Notes under the pieces: model-generated
Told to the model about the DNA's origin: nothing
Database searches by the model: none
The model's input: only the letters and a program-made list of their open reading frames with translations
Source: Candidatus Omnitrophota bacterium
GTDB lineage: Bacteria; Omnitrophota; Gorgyraeia; Duberdicusellales; 4484-171
Assembly (NCBI GenBank): GCA_028710385.1
Contig: JAQTUC010000001.1
Location: 17,908 to 43,026, forward strand
Direction: 5' to 3'
Length of the DNA stretch: 25,119 nucleotides
Translations under genes and position numbers: made by a program
Shown here: in pieces, positions 8,046 through 15,045 of the stretch
Position numbering within the stretch: position 1 is the first letter of the stretch
Layout: every line of letters begins with the position of its first letter

Positions 8046-8066
8046 TAGGCGCTTTATAAACAAATA

Positions 8067-8074
8067 AAAGGAGG
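8067..8074 (+). promoter_or_regulatory. Strong ribosome binding site before mini-ORF/alr
   Basis: AAAGGAGG lies 5 bases before the ATG at 8080. It is the best Shine-Dalgarno sequence in this region, while the alr ATG at 8128 has none of its own. Removing 8080-8127 would place this site at ideal spacing from the alr ATG. Confidence 0.6.
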
Positions 8075-8079
8075 ACGCT

Positions 8080-8127
8080 ATGGCTTACGCTCGTTTTAAA
8101 AACTCGCGCAAGCCATCTACTCATTGA
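8080..8127 (+). CDS. 15-codon mini-ORF / palindromic insertion ahead of alr
   Basis: Encodes MAYARFKNSRKPSTH then TGA, in the same frame as alr, and the TGA abuts the alr ATG directly. It has a strong ribosome binding site. The same bases form a hairpin: ATGGCTTACGC at 8080-8090 faces its near-complement ending at 8115 (15 of 18 positions pair, with almost no loop). Two readings are possible: a leader peptide that lets ribosomes reinitiate at alr, or a 48 bp palindromic repeat inserted between ribosome binding site and alr start that kept the frame. The second is favoured because the peptide resembles nothing I recognise. Confidence 0.35.
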   Translation: MAYARFKNSRKPSTH

Positions 8128-9273
8128 ATGTTTAGACCTTTGTGGATAGAAGTAGATTTAAAAGCTTTGCGGGATAACTTTAACGCAATAAGGAAGTCGC
8201 TTCGGCCGAATGTAAAGATAATTGCAACTATAAAACAGCAGGCTTACGGCCATGGTTTAATTCCGGTTGCGCGCGAGTTGTCTTTTCTCAACGTTGATTG
8301 TTTTGGGGTAGGGTCTATTGAAGAGGCAGTTATGCTTCGGGAAAACGGATTTAAAAGGCCCATACTTACCATAAGCGCCATACTTCCGGAATATGTAAAC
8401 GAAATACCAAGATATAAAATAACGCCGACTATCGCGGATTTAAGTTTTGCGAAAAAATTAAATAACGCAGCAGCAAAATTAAACATTAAAGTTCCGGTGC
8501 ATGTTAAGATTGACACCGGAATGGGCAGGCTTGGTTTATACTACAAAGAAGCTTACGGGTTTATACGCGAATTAAAACATCTTAAGGCGGTAAATGTTGA
8601 AGGCATCTATACGCATTTCCCCTCTGCCGACACAGACCCTGATTTTACCAATTTCCAGATAAATATATTTAACAAATTCATTTTACGCCTTAAAAGAGAA
8701 GGCATTACATTTAAATACCACCATTGCGCAAACAGCCTTGGTGTTGCCAATTATCCGCATTCGCATTTTAATATTGTGCGCCCCGGACTTATACTTTACG
8801 GGATAAAGCCTTCAAATGAAACTCCGCTGGATCTAAAGCCTGTACTTTCCTTAAGATCAAAGGTTATATTTATAAAAAAGATAAAAAAGGGCATGAGTGT
8901 CAGTTACGGAAGGACGTTTGTCGCGGATAAGCCTTTAAATATGGCAACTGTTTCAATAGGCTATGCAGATGGATACCCCTGGGCATTATCTAACAACGCA
9001 AAAACAATAATAGGTGAGAACTTTTTTAATCTGGTCGGCAGAGTTTGCATGGACCATGTTATGGTGAATTTAGGTAATAACCGCGACATAAAAGTTGCGG
9101 AAGAAGTTATTTTAATAGGAGAGCGGAACGGCCTTATGATAACCGCAGAAGAAGTCGCAAACTGGGCTAAAACCATTCCCTATGAAATAGTGAGCAGGCT
9201 TTCTTTAAAAATTCCCCGCCTGTATAAAAACGCAAGCGAAAAACACCTCGACTTTCTTAAAACCCAACCTTAA
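8128..9273 (+). CDS. alr: Alanine racemase
   Basis: PLP enzyme that interconverts L- and D-alanine for peptidoglycan. The PLP lysine is K36 in the segment IKQQAYGHG; the family usually has VKANAYGHG, so the two residues after the lysine are changed (QQ instead of AN). The second catalytic base is Y260 in VSYGRTF. MGRLG near residue 132, HCANSLG, RPGLILYG and CMDHVMVNLG are also typical. Length 381 aa is normal. The ATG at 8128 is fixed by the conserved WIEVDLKAL N-terminus and by an in-frame TGA immediately before it. It has no ribosome binding site of its own. The gene is convergent with lptG, 8 bases apart. Confidence 0.94.
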   Translation: MFRPLWIEVDLKALRDNFNAIRKSLRPNVKIIATIKQQAYGHGLIPVARELSFLNVDCFGVGSIEEAVMLRENGFKRPILTISAILPEYVNEIPRYKITPTIADLSFAKKLNNAAAKLNIKVPVHVKIDTGMGRLGLYYKEAYGFIRELKHLKAVNVEGIYTHFPSADTDPDFTNFQINIFNKFILRLKREGITFKYHHCANSLGVANYPHSHFNIVRPGLILYGIKPSNETPLDLKPVLSLRSKVIFIKKIKKGMSVSYGRTFVADKPLNMATVSIGYADGYPWALSNNAKTIIGENFFNLVGRVCMDHVMVNLGNNRDIKVAEEVILIGERNGLMITAEEVANWAKTIPYEIVSRLSLKIPRLYKNASEKHLDFLKTQP

Positions 9274-9281
9274 TTTTCAGG

Positions 9282-10370
9282 TTATTTCAGGTAGATGAGC
9301 CCGGTTATGCCGGCGCTTACAAAGAATAAAGGAGCAAGCCAGGGGCAGAAATTAGCAAGTATTAAACCGCCTTTACCAAGAGCTATTCCGAAATACATAA
9401 AAGTATAATAAACAAAACTGCATATTATGCCTACGCCCAGAGAAGAGAACCCCGCGCGCCTTTTCTTTATTTCAAGGGCAAGCGGCATAATCCCTATTAC
9501 CAGAAAGAGAGTTGAGAGCGGCTCAACGATTTTCCGGTTGTAGTCTATTGAGAGATTGGCAAGTTTGTCAAAAGCTTTTACCTGTTTTAATTGCCGTATT
9601 TCTTTACGCAGGTTTTTCAGCGAAGCAAACTGGAAAAGTATGCTTTTCTTAAAAACCAGCGTTTCAGGTTTTTCATCAAGGTTTATTTCTTTCTTCTGCC
9701 AGTATACAGGGGTTCCTGTGATATTCCCGGCGTCATCAAGTTTATATTCCATAATATCGCGGGCTTTCCATTTTTTGTCTTCATAAAGCATATTTTTTAT
9801 GATGGTTTTTTTCGTTATGGCGTTCTTCTGGTTTTCTTCAAACATTATAATGTCCGATAAGGTTTTTTTCTGGGGTGAAAATTTACCGACGAAATAAATA
9901 GTGTCCATTGAAGAGAACGCAAGGTTTGTTTCATCGGACTGCGAAGAAAAGTTTTTCCTTATAGAATGCATTTTAATATCTTCCATTTTCTTCTGGGAGC
10001 TTATCAGTACTTTTTCCTGTATAAAAAAAGAAACCGAAGAAATTATGACTGCGAAAAATATTATCGGAAAAGCAATCCTTAAAACGCTGATACCCGAGGC
10101 GCGCATGCTTAAAACTTCGTTATGGCGGTTAAGCTCGCCGAAAGTATAAAAAACGCTTATAGGCAGGGAAAACGGGCTCACGGTTAAAAATATCAAAGGA
10201 ATCATGTTAAGGTAATAAGTGGCCAGTGCAGAAACCGGAGGCTTTGATTTAAGGATATCAGAAAGAGTGTAGGATATATCTATAATAAAATAAAGGGTGA
10301 TAAAAATAAAAAGTATAAACAAATAACAGAAAAGAATATTTTTTAATATATATTTATCTAAAATGCGCAT
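9282..10370 (-). CDS. lptG: LptG-type LPS export permease (YjgP/YjgQ family)
   Basis: Inner-membrane subunit of the LptB2FG ABC exporter that extracts LPS for transport to the outer membrane. The 362 aa protein has the family layout: N-terminal helix from ILDKYILKNILFCYLFILF, further helices in about residues 45-125 with the conserved FGELNRHNEVLSMRASGIS coupling segment, a periplasmic beta-jellyroll domain (about 130-265), and C-terminal helices with PLALEIKKRRAGFSSLGVGI. It is second of the pair and starts inside the end of lptF (17-base overlap). Assignment of F versus G rests on order and is tentative; the family call is strong. The ATPase lptB is not in the window. Confidence 0.88.
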   Translation of the reverse strand: MRILDKYILKNILFCYLFILFIFITLYFIIDISYTLSDILKSKPPVSALATYYLNMIPLIFLTVSPFSLPISVFYTFGELNRHNEVLSMRASGISVLRIAFPIIFFAVIISSVSFFIQEKVLISSQKKMEDIKMHSIRKNFSSQSDETNLAFSSMDTIYFVGKFSPQKKTLSDIIMFEENQKNAITKKTIIKNMLYEDKKWKARDIMEYKLDDAGNITGTPVYWQKKEINLDEKPETLVFKKSILFQFASLKNLRKEIRQLKQVKAFDKLANLSIDYNRKIVEPLSTLFLVIGIMPLALEIKKRRAGFSSLGVGIICSFVYYTFMYFGIALGKGGLILANFCPWLAPLFFVSAGITGLIYLK

Positions 10371-11445
10371 TTTTGTACAGGAAGAATATACCTATTCCGG
10401 ATATTAATATATTAGGAAGCCACATACCCAGAAACGGATTAAGCAAACGGTATTCTATAAGGGTTGTTGCGGGTATAAAAAGCAGAAAATAGACAAGCGC
10501 GGTAAAAGCCGCAATTCCGAAGTTAATTGATTTTTCCCTGTGCCTTACAAGAAGAGACACGCCGAAGCCAAGCAGGGTAAAGGTAAGCATAGAGAAAGAA
10601 AAGCTTATGCGCTTGTGAAGCTCGGCATCAAGTTCTTTTGTGTCAACGCCTATGTTTTTATAATTTGTTATTTTATTAAGCAATTCTTTTATGGTCATGT
10701 CAGCAGATTTTTTTTCTACCTTCACAGTCTTTTTATCGGAGAGGGGTATGTCCATAAAAAATACTTCAAAATTCAACCGGAACAGTTCTTTTTTGTCATC
10801 GGAAGAATTCTCGTCCCTGAAGCCGTTTTCAAGCTTCATCTTAAGAATGTTTTTTTCAACAACGAATTCTCCTTTTTTCGCGTAAGTTACGCGGCTCACA
10901 CCTTCCTCATCGCTTACTTCATAAATGAATATATTTTTTAATTTATTTCCGTCCTTGTCGGAAACGTAGAGGATATAATTGGGGAATGTTTCCATAAATA
11001 CGCCGGGCTCAATAAGGGAAGATATATTCTTTGACTGCACGTTTTTCATCTGCACGCGGTAGCTGTAATGGAAATACGGGTCAACCTTATCGTTTATAAT
11101 GTAAAGAACAAGCGAAAGCATAAAACCGATAATCAGAAAAATATTAAGGAGTTTAAGCGAGGATACTCCGGCTACGTTCATGGCAACTATTTCATTATCA
11201 GAAATAATACGGCCCATAGACAAAAGTATGCCGAAAAGAAAGGAGAATGGAATAGTGTAGCGAAGTAAATTAACCAGATACGGCGCGCATATCTTTAAGG
11301 CCATTCCCAAATCCATGCCTTTTTTAATTACCATCTGAGAAGCCATCATTAAATTTACCAAAAGCATCAGCAGGGTTGCAAAAAGCAGCGAAAATAAGAA
11401 AGTGGTGAAAAAATCCTTTAAAATGTAATTACGCAGTATTTTCAT
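10354..11445 (-). CDS. lptF: LptF-type LPS export permease (YjgP/YjgQ family)
   Basis: Partner of the downstream LptG-type permease. 363 aa with N-terminal helices (KILRNYILKDFFTTFLFSLLFATLLMLL region), a DNEIVAMNVAGVSSLKL coupling motif near residues 83-99, a long periplasmic jellyroll domain (about 125-265), and C-terminal helices containing LLGFGVSLLVRHREKS. Lies 4 bases after comF on the minus strand. Presence of this pair indicates a diderm envelope with LPS or a related outer-leaflet lipid. A long open frame on the opposite strand here is a shadow of this gene. Confidence 0.9.
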   Translation of the reverse strand: MKILRNYILKDFFTTFLFSLLFATLLMLLVNLMMASQMVIKKGMDLGMALKICAPYLVNLLRYTIPFSFLFGILLSMGRIISDNEIVAMNVAGVSSLKLLNIFLIIGFMLSLVLYIINDKVDPYFHYSYRVQMKNVQSKNISSLIEPGVFMETFPNYILYVSDKDGNKLKNIFIYEVSDEEGVSRVTYAKKGEFVVEKNILKMKLENGFRDENSSDDKKELFRLNFEVFFMDIPLSDKKTVKVEKKSADMTIKELLNKITNYKNIGVDTKELDAELHKRISFSFSMLTFTLLGFGVSLLVRHREKSINFGIAAFTALVYFLLFIPATTLIEYRLLNPFLGMWLPNILISGIGIFFLYKNAHFR

Positions 11446-11449
11446 TTTT

Positions 11450-12151
11450 CTATGTTTTTGAAAGAGTCATTATTGTAACGCGGGCACCCTTTTCTTTCAG
11501 GGCATTCGCGCATTCACTGACGGTTGAGCCGGTAGTAAAAATATCGTCAAGAAGTATAACTTTTTTGTTTTCTAAATTATTCCGGACATTGAAAATCCCT
11601 TTTATGTTGGTCAGGCGGGATTTTTTATCCAGTTTTGCCTGGGATAAGCTTTCCCTGGTAGCATAGATTATATCATTTTTAAAGGAAATTTTGAAATAAT
11701 TTGCTAAATATTGCGCGAGCAAGCCTGCCTGGTTATAGCCTCTGTCGCGCAGCTTGGTTTTATAAAGAGGAACCGCTGTCATAAAATCGCAGCCTGAAGC
11801 TTCAAATCCGATACGCTTAAGGTGCACTATCATCAGCGCGGCCAATAGCTCAACAAGAAAATCGTAGTTTTTGTATTTAAACAGATGTATTAATTCAACC
11901 ATAGGGCTTTTATATTTTGTTACGCAGATTAATTTTTCGTAAGGGAACGCAATCTTTGCGCATTTTAAGCATATTCTTTCTTCCTGGGCGGATAATTTAC
12001 AGCCGCAAAAAGTGCAAAACGGAGGATTTATAAATTCAATATTCTGAAGGCATTTTAGGCAAAGATAGCCTTCCGGAATTTTTTCTTCGCAGGCAAAGCA
12101 GATTCTCGGCACAAGAATATCTTTTAACGCTGATATGTATTTTTTCAGCAT
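11450..12151 (-). CDS. comF: ComF family phosphoribosyltransferase-like protein
   Basis: The 233 aa protein has two N-terminal zinc ribbons (C18/C21/C31/C34 and C46/C49/C61/C64) followed by a type-I phosphoribosyltransferase domain with the PRPP loop VILLDDIFTTGST near residues 198-210. Family members (ComFC, GntX) are required for DNA uptake in some naturally competent bacteria, probably acting in the cytoplasm, but the chemical role is unsettled. RDRGYNQAGLLA near residue 135 is also characteristic. It leads the minus-strand operon comF-lptF-lptG. There is no ribosome binding site before its ATG; see the promoter entry just upstream. Confidence 0.88.
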   Translation of the reverse strand: MLKKYISALKDILVPRICFACEEKIPEGYLCLKCLQNIEFINPPFCTFCGCKLSAQEERICLKCAKIAFPYEKLICVTKYKSPMVELIHLFKYKNYDFLVELLAALMIVHLKRIGFEASGCDFMTAVPLYKTKLRDRGYNQAGLLAQYLANYFKISFKNDIIYATRESLSQAKLDKKSRLTNIKGIFNVRNNLENKKVILLDDIFTTGSTVSECANALKEKGARVTIMTLSKT

Positions 12152-12157
12152 GAAAAC

Positions 12158-12185
12158 ATTCTAAAGGGTTTTTGATATTTGTAAA
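12158..12185 (-). promoter_or_regulatory. Candidate comF promoter, possibly giving a leaderless mRNA
   Basis: On the minus strand TTTACA (12180-12185), a 16-base spacer and TAGAAT (12158-12163) form a sigma-70-like promoter. The -10 box ends only 6 bases before the comF ATG, so transcription would begin at or next to the start codon. That fits the absence of a ribosome binding site. Sequence match only. Confidence 0.35.
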
Positions 12186-12261
12186 CCCCGTTAGACCCGT
12201 AAAACACTATATTTGCACATAAAAAACCCAGGTTTTGGTCAGGGGGCCTAACGGGATAAAC
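12181..12261. repeat. Palindromic element in the comF / nitroreductase divergent region
   Basis: An 18-base arm (12181-12198, containing CCCGTTAG) faces its partner (12244-12261, containing CTAACGGG) with 14 of 18 positions complementary. An inner AAAACC/GGTTTT pair lies near 12223-12236. The left arm starts AACCCCGT, the same 8 bases that begin the inverted repeat after tsaE (7114 on), so both may belong to one palindromic family. Confidence 0.5.
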
Positions 12262-12267
12262 CTTGCA

Positions 12268-12296
12268 TTGCAAAAATATATCTGTGGTAGTAAAAT
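12268..12296 (+). promoter_or_regulatory. Candidate promoter of the nitroreductase-nifS-nadA operon
   Basis: TTGCAA (12268-12273), a 17-base spacer and TAAAAT (12291-12296) resemble a sigma-70 promoter. It sits 22 bases ahead of the ATG at 12319, leaving a short leader that contains the AAAAAGGAGG ribosome binding site. Confidence 0.4.
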
Positions 12297-12318
12297 ATGC
12301 CTTCAAAAAGGAGGCTTT

Positions 12319-12966
12319 ATGAAGAAGAAAATCGTTTTTTTAATTACAGCTATTGCATTTTTGTCCCCGTCCAATTCGTACGTTCAGGCTCAAAATTCAA
12401 TTAACCTGCCAACGCCTGATATGCAGGGAGGAAAACCTTTAATGCAGGTTTTAAAGATGAGAGAAACCAACCGTGAATTCAGCCAAAAAGAACTTCCGCT
12501 TCAGGTGATTTCAGATTTATTATGGGCAGCTTATGGCGTAAACAGGCCCGAAACAAAAGGTAGAACCGCACCTTCCGCAATGAATGTCCAGGAAATAGAT
12601 ATATACGTTGCTTCTCCCTCGGGGCTTTACCTGTATGATCCTTTTAAAAATTATCTTAAACTTATTGCGCCAAAAGACATAAGGGAGGCAACCGGAAACC
12701 AGCCTTTTGTAAAAGACGCGCCTCTAAACCTTATTTTTGTCGCGGATTTATCGCGCGCGCAAAAATTAGGAGCGAACAAAGAAACTGACATGGCGCTTGA
12801 TTGCGGTTTTATCAGCCAGAATGTGTATCTTTATTGCGCATCCAGCGGACTGTCTACTGTTGCGCGCGGCTGGTTTGATGAAAAAAAATTATCCCACGCT
12901 ATGGGGCTTAATTCCAATCAGAAAATAATACTTACGCAGACAGTAGGATATCCAAAGCAAAAATGA
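12319..12966 (+). CDS. Exported SagB/ThcOx-type nitroreductase-fold flavoprotein
   Basis: The nitroreductase fold is shown by RETNREFSQKELPLQVISDLLWAAYGV near residues 40-67, RTAPSAMNVQEIDIYVA, GLYLYDP, and the C-terminal GFISQNVYLYCASSGLSTVARG and QTVGYPK. These match SagB/ThcOx family dehydrogenases, which bind FMN. The first about 25 residues form a Sec signal peptide (KKK, then a hydrophobic IVFLITAIAFL core, then VQA as a likely cleavage site), so the mature protein is probably periplasmic. The start at 12319 is chosen because AAAAAGGAGG lies just upstream and because the signal peptide begins there; an in-frame ATG-like start at 12235 would bury it. Substrate is unknown. Its stop overlaps the next gene by 4 bases. 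Confidence 0.85.
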   Translation: MKKKIVFLITAIAFLSPSNSYVQAQNSINLPTPDMQGGKPLMQVLKMRETNREFSQKELPLQVISDLLWAAYGVNRPETKGRTAPSAMNVQEIDIYVASPSGLYLYDPFKNYLKLIAPKDIREATGNQPFVKDAPLNLIFVADLSRAQKLGANKETDMALDCGFISQNVYLYCASSGLSTVARGWFDEKKLSHAMGLNSNQKIILTQTVGYPKQK

Positions 12967-14111
12967 ATAAAATATATTTTGATTACAATTCAAGCACGCC
13001 CCTGGATAAAAGGGTGCTTAAGGAAATGCGTGTTTATTTATCTGATAATTTCGCAAATCCTTCCGCAATATACAGCTTTGCGCAAAAAGCAAAAAATGCC
13101 ATTGAGGACGCAAGAATTTCTGTCGCCAAGTTAGTATCGGCTAAGCGCAGGGAAATAGTTTTTACAAGCGGAGGAACAGAAGCGAATAATCTGGCGATAA
13201 AAGGGTTTTGCTTTGCGAACCATTCAAGAGGCAACCATGTCATTACTTCTAAAATAGAGCATTCTTCTGTTTTAAGCGTGTTCAAGCTTCTTGAAAAGAA
13301 GGGCTTTAAGGTAACATATCTTAATGTAGATAGAGACGGCGTAGTTGATGTTTCGCAGCTTAAGGAAAGCATTTGTAAGGAAACCATTCTGGTTTCGGTC
13401 ATGCATGCCAACAATGAAATAGGCACTATCCAGCCTGTTGAAAGAATAAAGGCAATCTGTGAAAGACAGGGGGTTTGTTTCCATACGGATGCCGTGCAGA
13501 GTTTCGGTAAAATTGAAGTTAACAGTTCGTTCGCAGATTTAATTACTGTTTCTTCCCACAAAATTTACGGCCCGAAAGGAGCTGGCGCCTTGTATGTTAA
13601 AAGCGGCACAAATATTGAGCCGTTATTTAACGGCGGCCATCAGGAAGAAGAGCTGCGCCCCGGCACAGAAGCTGTTGCTTCAATAGTAGGTTTTGGAAAA
13701 GCAGCGGCATTAAGATTAAGTGAAATGGATGAGGAAGGTATAAAAGTAAAGAAAATGAGGGATGCTTTGGAAGAAGGCATTCTAAAGGCAATAAAGGGGG
13801 TAAAAGTTAATGGACATCCCCAAAATAGGCTATATAATACTTTGAATATTTGCATAGACGCAGTTGAAGCCCAGAATCTTGTGATAAACCTGGACATGAA
13901 AGGAATTTACGCTTCAAGCGGCTCGGCATGCCAGGCAAAAATCCCTGAAGTTTCATACGTTCTGCTTGCAACCGGATTAAGCGAGAGAGATTGCTCGGGT
14001 GCCTTACGTTTAAGCCTTGGGAAATGCACAAAGGAAAGCGATATCCGCTTTTTTATTAAAACATTGCCGGAAATTGTAAAAAATTTACGAAAAGCAGCAA
14101 GCCATGGATAA
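12963..14111 (+). CDS. Cysteine desulfurase, NifS/IscS class (nadA-linked)
   Basis: PLP enzyme that removes sulfur from cysteine as a persulfide. YFDYNSSTPLD at the N-terminus, the EHSS and HANNEIGTIQP segments, HTDAVQSFGK, the PLP lysine K200 (SSHKIYGPKG) and the persulfide cysteine C323 (SSGSACQAK) are all present; length is 382 aa. The active-site loop differs from the usual GSACTSG (QAK replaces TSG) and the loop after it is short. It overlaps the nitroreductase by 4 bases and nadA by 8 bases. A nifS next to nadA is a known arrangement in which the desulfurase helps mature the Fe-S cluster of NadA; here it may also feed the downstream mnmA and larE. Confidence 0.92.
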   Translation: MNKIYFDYNSSTPLDKRVLKEMRVYLSDNFANPSAIYSFAQKAKNAIEDARISVAKLVSAKRREIVFTSGGTEANNLAIKGFCFANHSRGNHVITSKIEHSSVLSVFKLLEKKGFKVTYLNVDRDGVVDVSQLKESICKETILVSVMHANNEIGTIQPVERIKAICERQGVCFHTDAVQSFGKIEVNSSFADLITVSSHKIYGPKGAGALYVKSGTNIEPLFNGGHQEEELRPGTEAVASIVGFGKAAALRLSEMDEEGIKVKKMRDALEEGILKAIKGVKVNGHPQNRLYNTLNICIDAVEAQNLVINLDMKGIYASSGSACQAKIPEVSYVLLATGLSERDCSGALRLSLGKCTKESDIRFFIKTLPEIVKNLRKAASHG

Positions 14112-15009
14112 AAAAATTGAAAAAATTCTGGAGCTTAAAGAAAAAAAGAAAGCGCTTGTCTTGGCGCATAATTATCAGATTCCCCAGATACAGGATATTG
14201 CTGATTTTGTCGGCGACTCACTTGAACTTTCAAAAAAATCCAAAGATGCGCCCTCCTTACTGATTGTTTTCTGCGGAGTGCGTTTTATGGCTGAAACAGC
14301 AAAGATATTATCAAAAGACAAAAAAGTGCTTCTGCCGGCTAACCTCGCAGGCTGCCCGCTGGCTGAAACCATAACCGCCAAAGATGTTTTAAATTTGCGC
14401 AAGGTCCATCCTGATGCCTGGGTAGTCAGCTATGTAAACACTTCCGCAGAAGTAAAAGCTGTAAGCGATGTCTGCTGCACGTCCAGTAACGCCATAAATG
14501 TCGTTAAGAATGTGCCTACCAAAGATGTGATATTTGTGCCCGACAAGAACCTTGGCTGGTGGGTCGCTAAAAATGTGCCGGAGAAAAATGTGATATTGTG
14601 GAACGGCGGCTGCTATGTGCACGAGCAGTTTACCTTGGAGGATTTGCTTGAAGCGAGAAAAAAATTCCCTGATGCGGAAATTATAGTTCATCCTGAATGC
14701 AAAAAAGAAATTCTTGAAAGAGCAGATTTTGTGGCATCCACCGCCGGCATGCTTAAAAGAGCAAAGGCATCCGCAGCAAAAACAGTCATCATCGGAACGG
14801 AGGAAGGCCTGTTGCATAAATTGGAAAAGGAAAACCCCGATAAAAAATTCTTTTCTCTTGGCATCTCGCGCACCTGCCTGAATATGAAAAAAACAACATT
14901 AAACGAGTTGCTTGCCTCGCTGGAGAAAGAAATATACGAAATAAATCTGGAAGAAGAAATCATTGAGAAAGCCGGGTTGGCCCTTGAAAGAATGGTTAAG
15001 TACGTTTAA
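14104..15009 (+). CDS. nadA: Quinolinate synthase
   Basis: Condenses iminoaspartate with dihydroxyacetone phosphate to quinolinate in NAD synthesis; needs an oxygen-sensitive 4Fe-4S cluster. The three expected ligands are visible: C84 (AGCPLAE), C170 (GGCYVHE) and C258 (SRTCLNM). Substrate motifs include LAHNYQIP, GDSLELS, CGVRFMAETAKIL, CCTSSNA, HPEC and STAGM. Length 301 aa matches the short family form. nadB and nadC are absent from the window, so the iminoaspartate source (NadB or aspartate dehydrogenase) is unknown. Overlaps the preceding desulfurase gene by 8 bases. Confidence 0.96.
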   Translation: MDKKIEKILELKEKKKALVLAHNYQIPQIQDIADFVGDSLELSKKSKDAPSLLIVFCGVRFMAETAKILSKDKKVLLPANLAGCPLAETITAKDVLNLRKVHPDAWVVSYVNTSAEVKAVSDVCCTSSNAINVVKNVPTKDVIFVPDKNLGWWVAKNVPEKNVILWNGGCYVHEQFTLEDLLEARKKFPDAEIIVHPECKKEILERADFVASTAGMLKRAKASAAKTVIIGTEEGLLHKLEKENPDKKFFSLGISRTCLNMKKTTLNELLASLEKEIYEINLEEEIIEKAGLALERMVKYV

Positions 15010-15045
15010 CGTTTCCCGCCGTTTTTGTCCTTTAATCAATAAATT

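Noticed and set aside
7879..8127. tRNA or other structured RNA gene in the tsaB-alr gap
   Set aside because: The pairing is explained by a stem-loop, a MITE-like element and a palindrome; no cloverleaf or TPsiC/D-loop consensus is visible.
8125..8130. UGA read-through or recoding joining the mini-ORF to alr
   Set aside because: UGA is used as an ordinary stop elsewhere (holB, tatD, tsaB), there is no sign of a selenocysteine element, and alr begins with its conserved N-terminus at the ATG.
9263..9300. Bidirectional terminator between alr and lptG
   Set aside because: Only a 5-base AACCT/AGGTT stem is visible with no adequate T-run, and the genes are 8 bases apart, so I cannot support a terminator.
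10540..10941. 133-codon open frame on the + strand inside lptF
   Set aside because: It lies antisense to a well-supported permease gene, is rich in aromatic residues as expected from reversed hydrophobic coding sequence, and has no ribosome binding site or family match.
12235..12318. Upstream start for the nitroreductase gene at 12235
   Set aside because: It would add 28 residues ahead of a good signal peptide, overlaps the palindromic element and candidate promoter, and lacks a ribosome binding site; 12319 has a strong one.
13034..13561. 175-codon open frame on the - strand
   Set aside because: Fully antisense to the cysteine desulfurase gene whose catalytic motifs are intact; the translated product has no recognisable domain.
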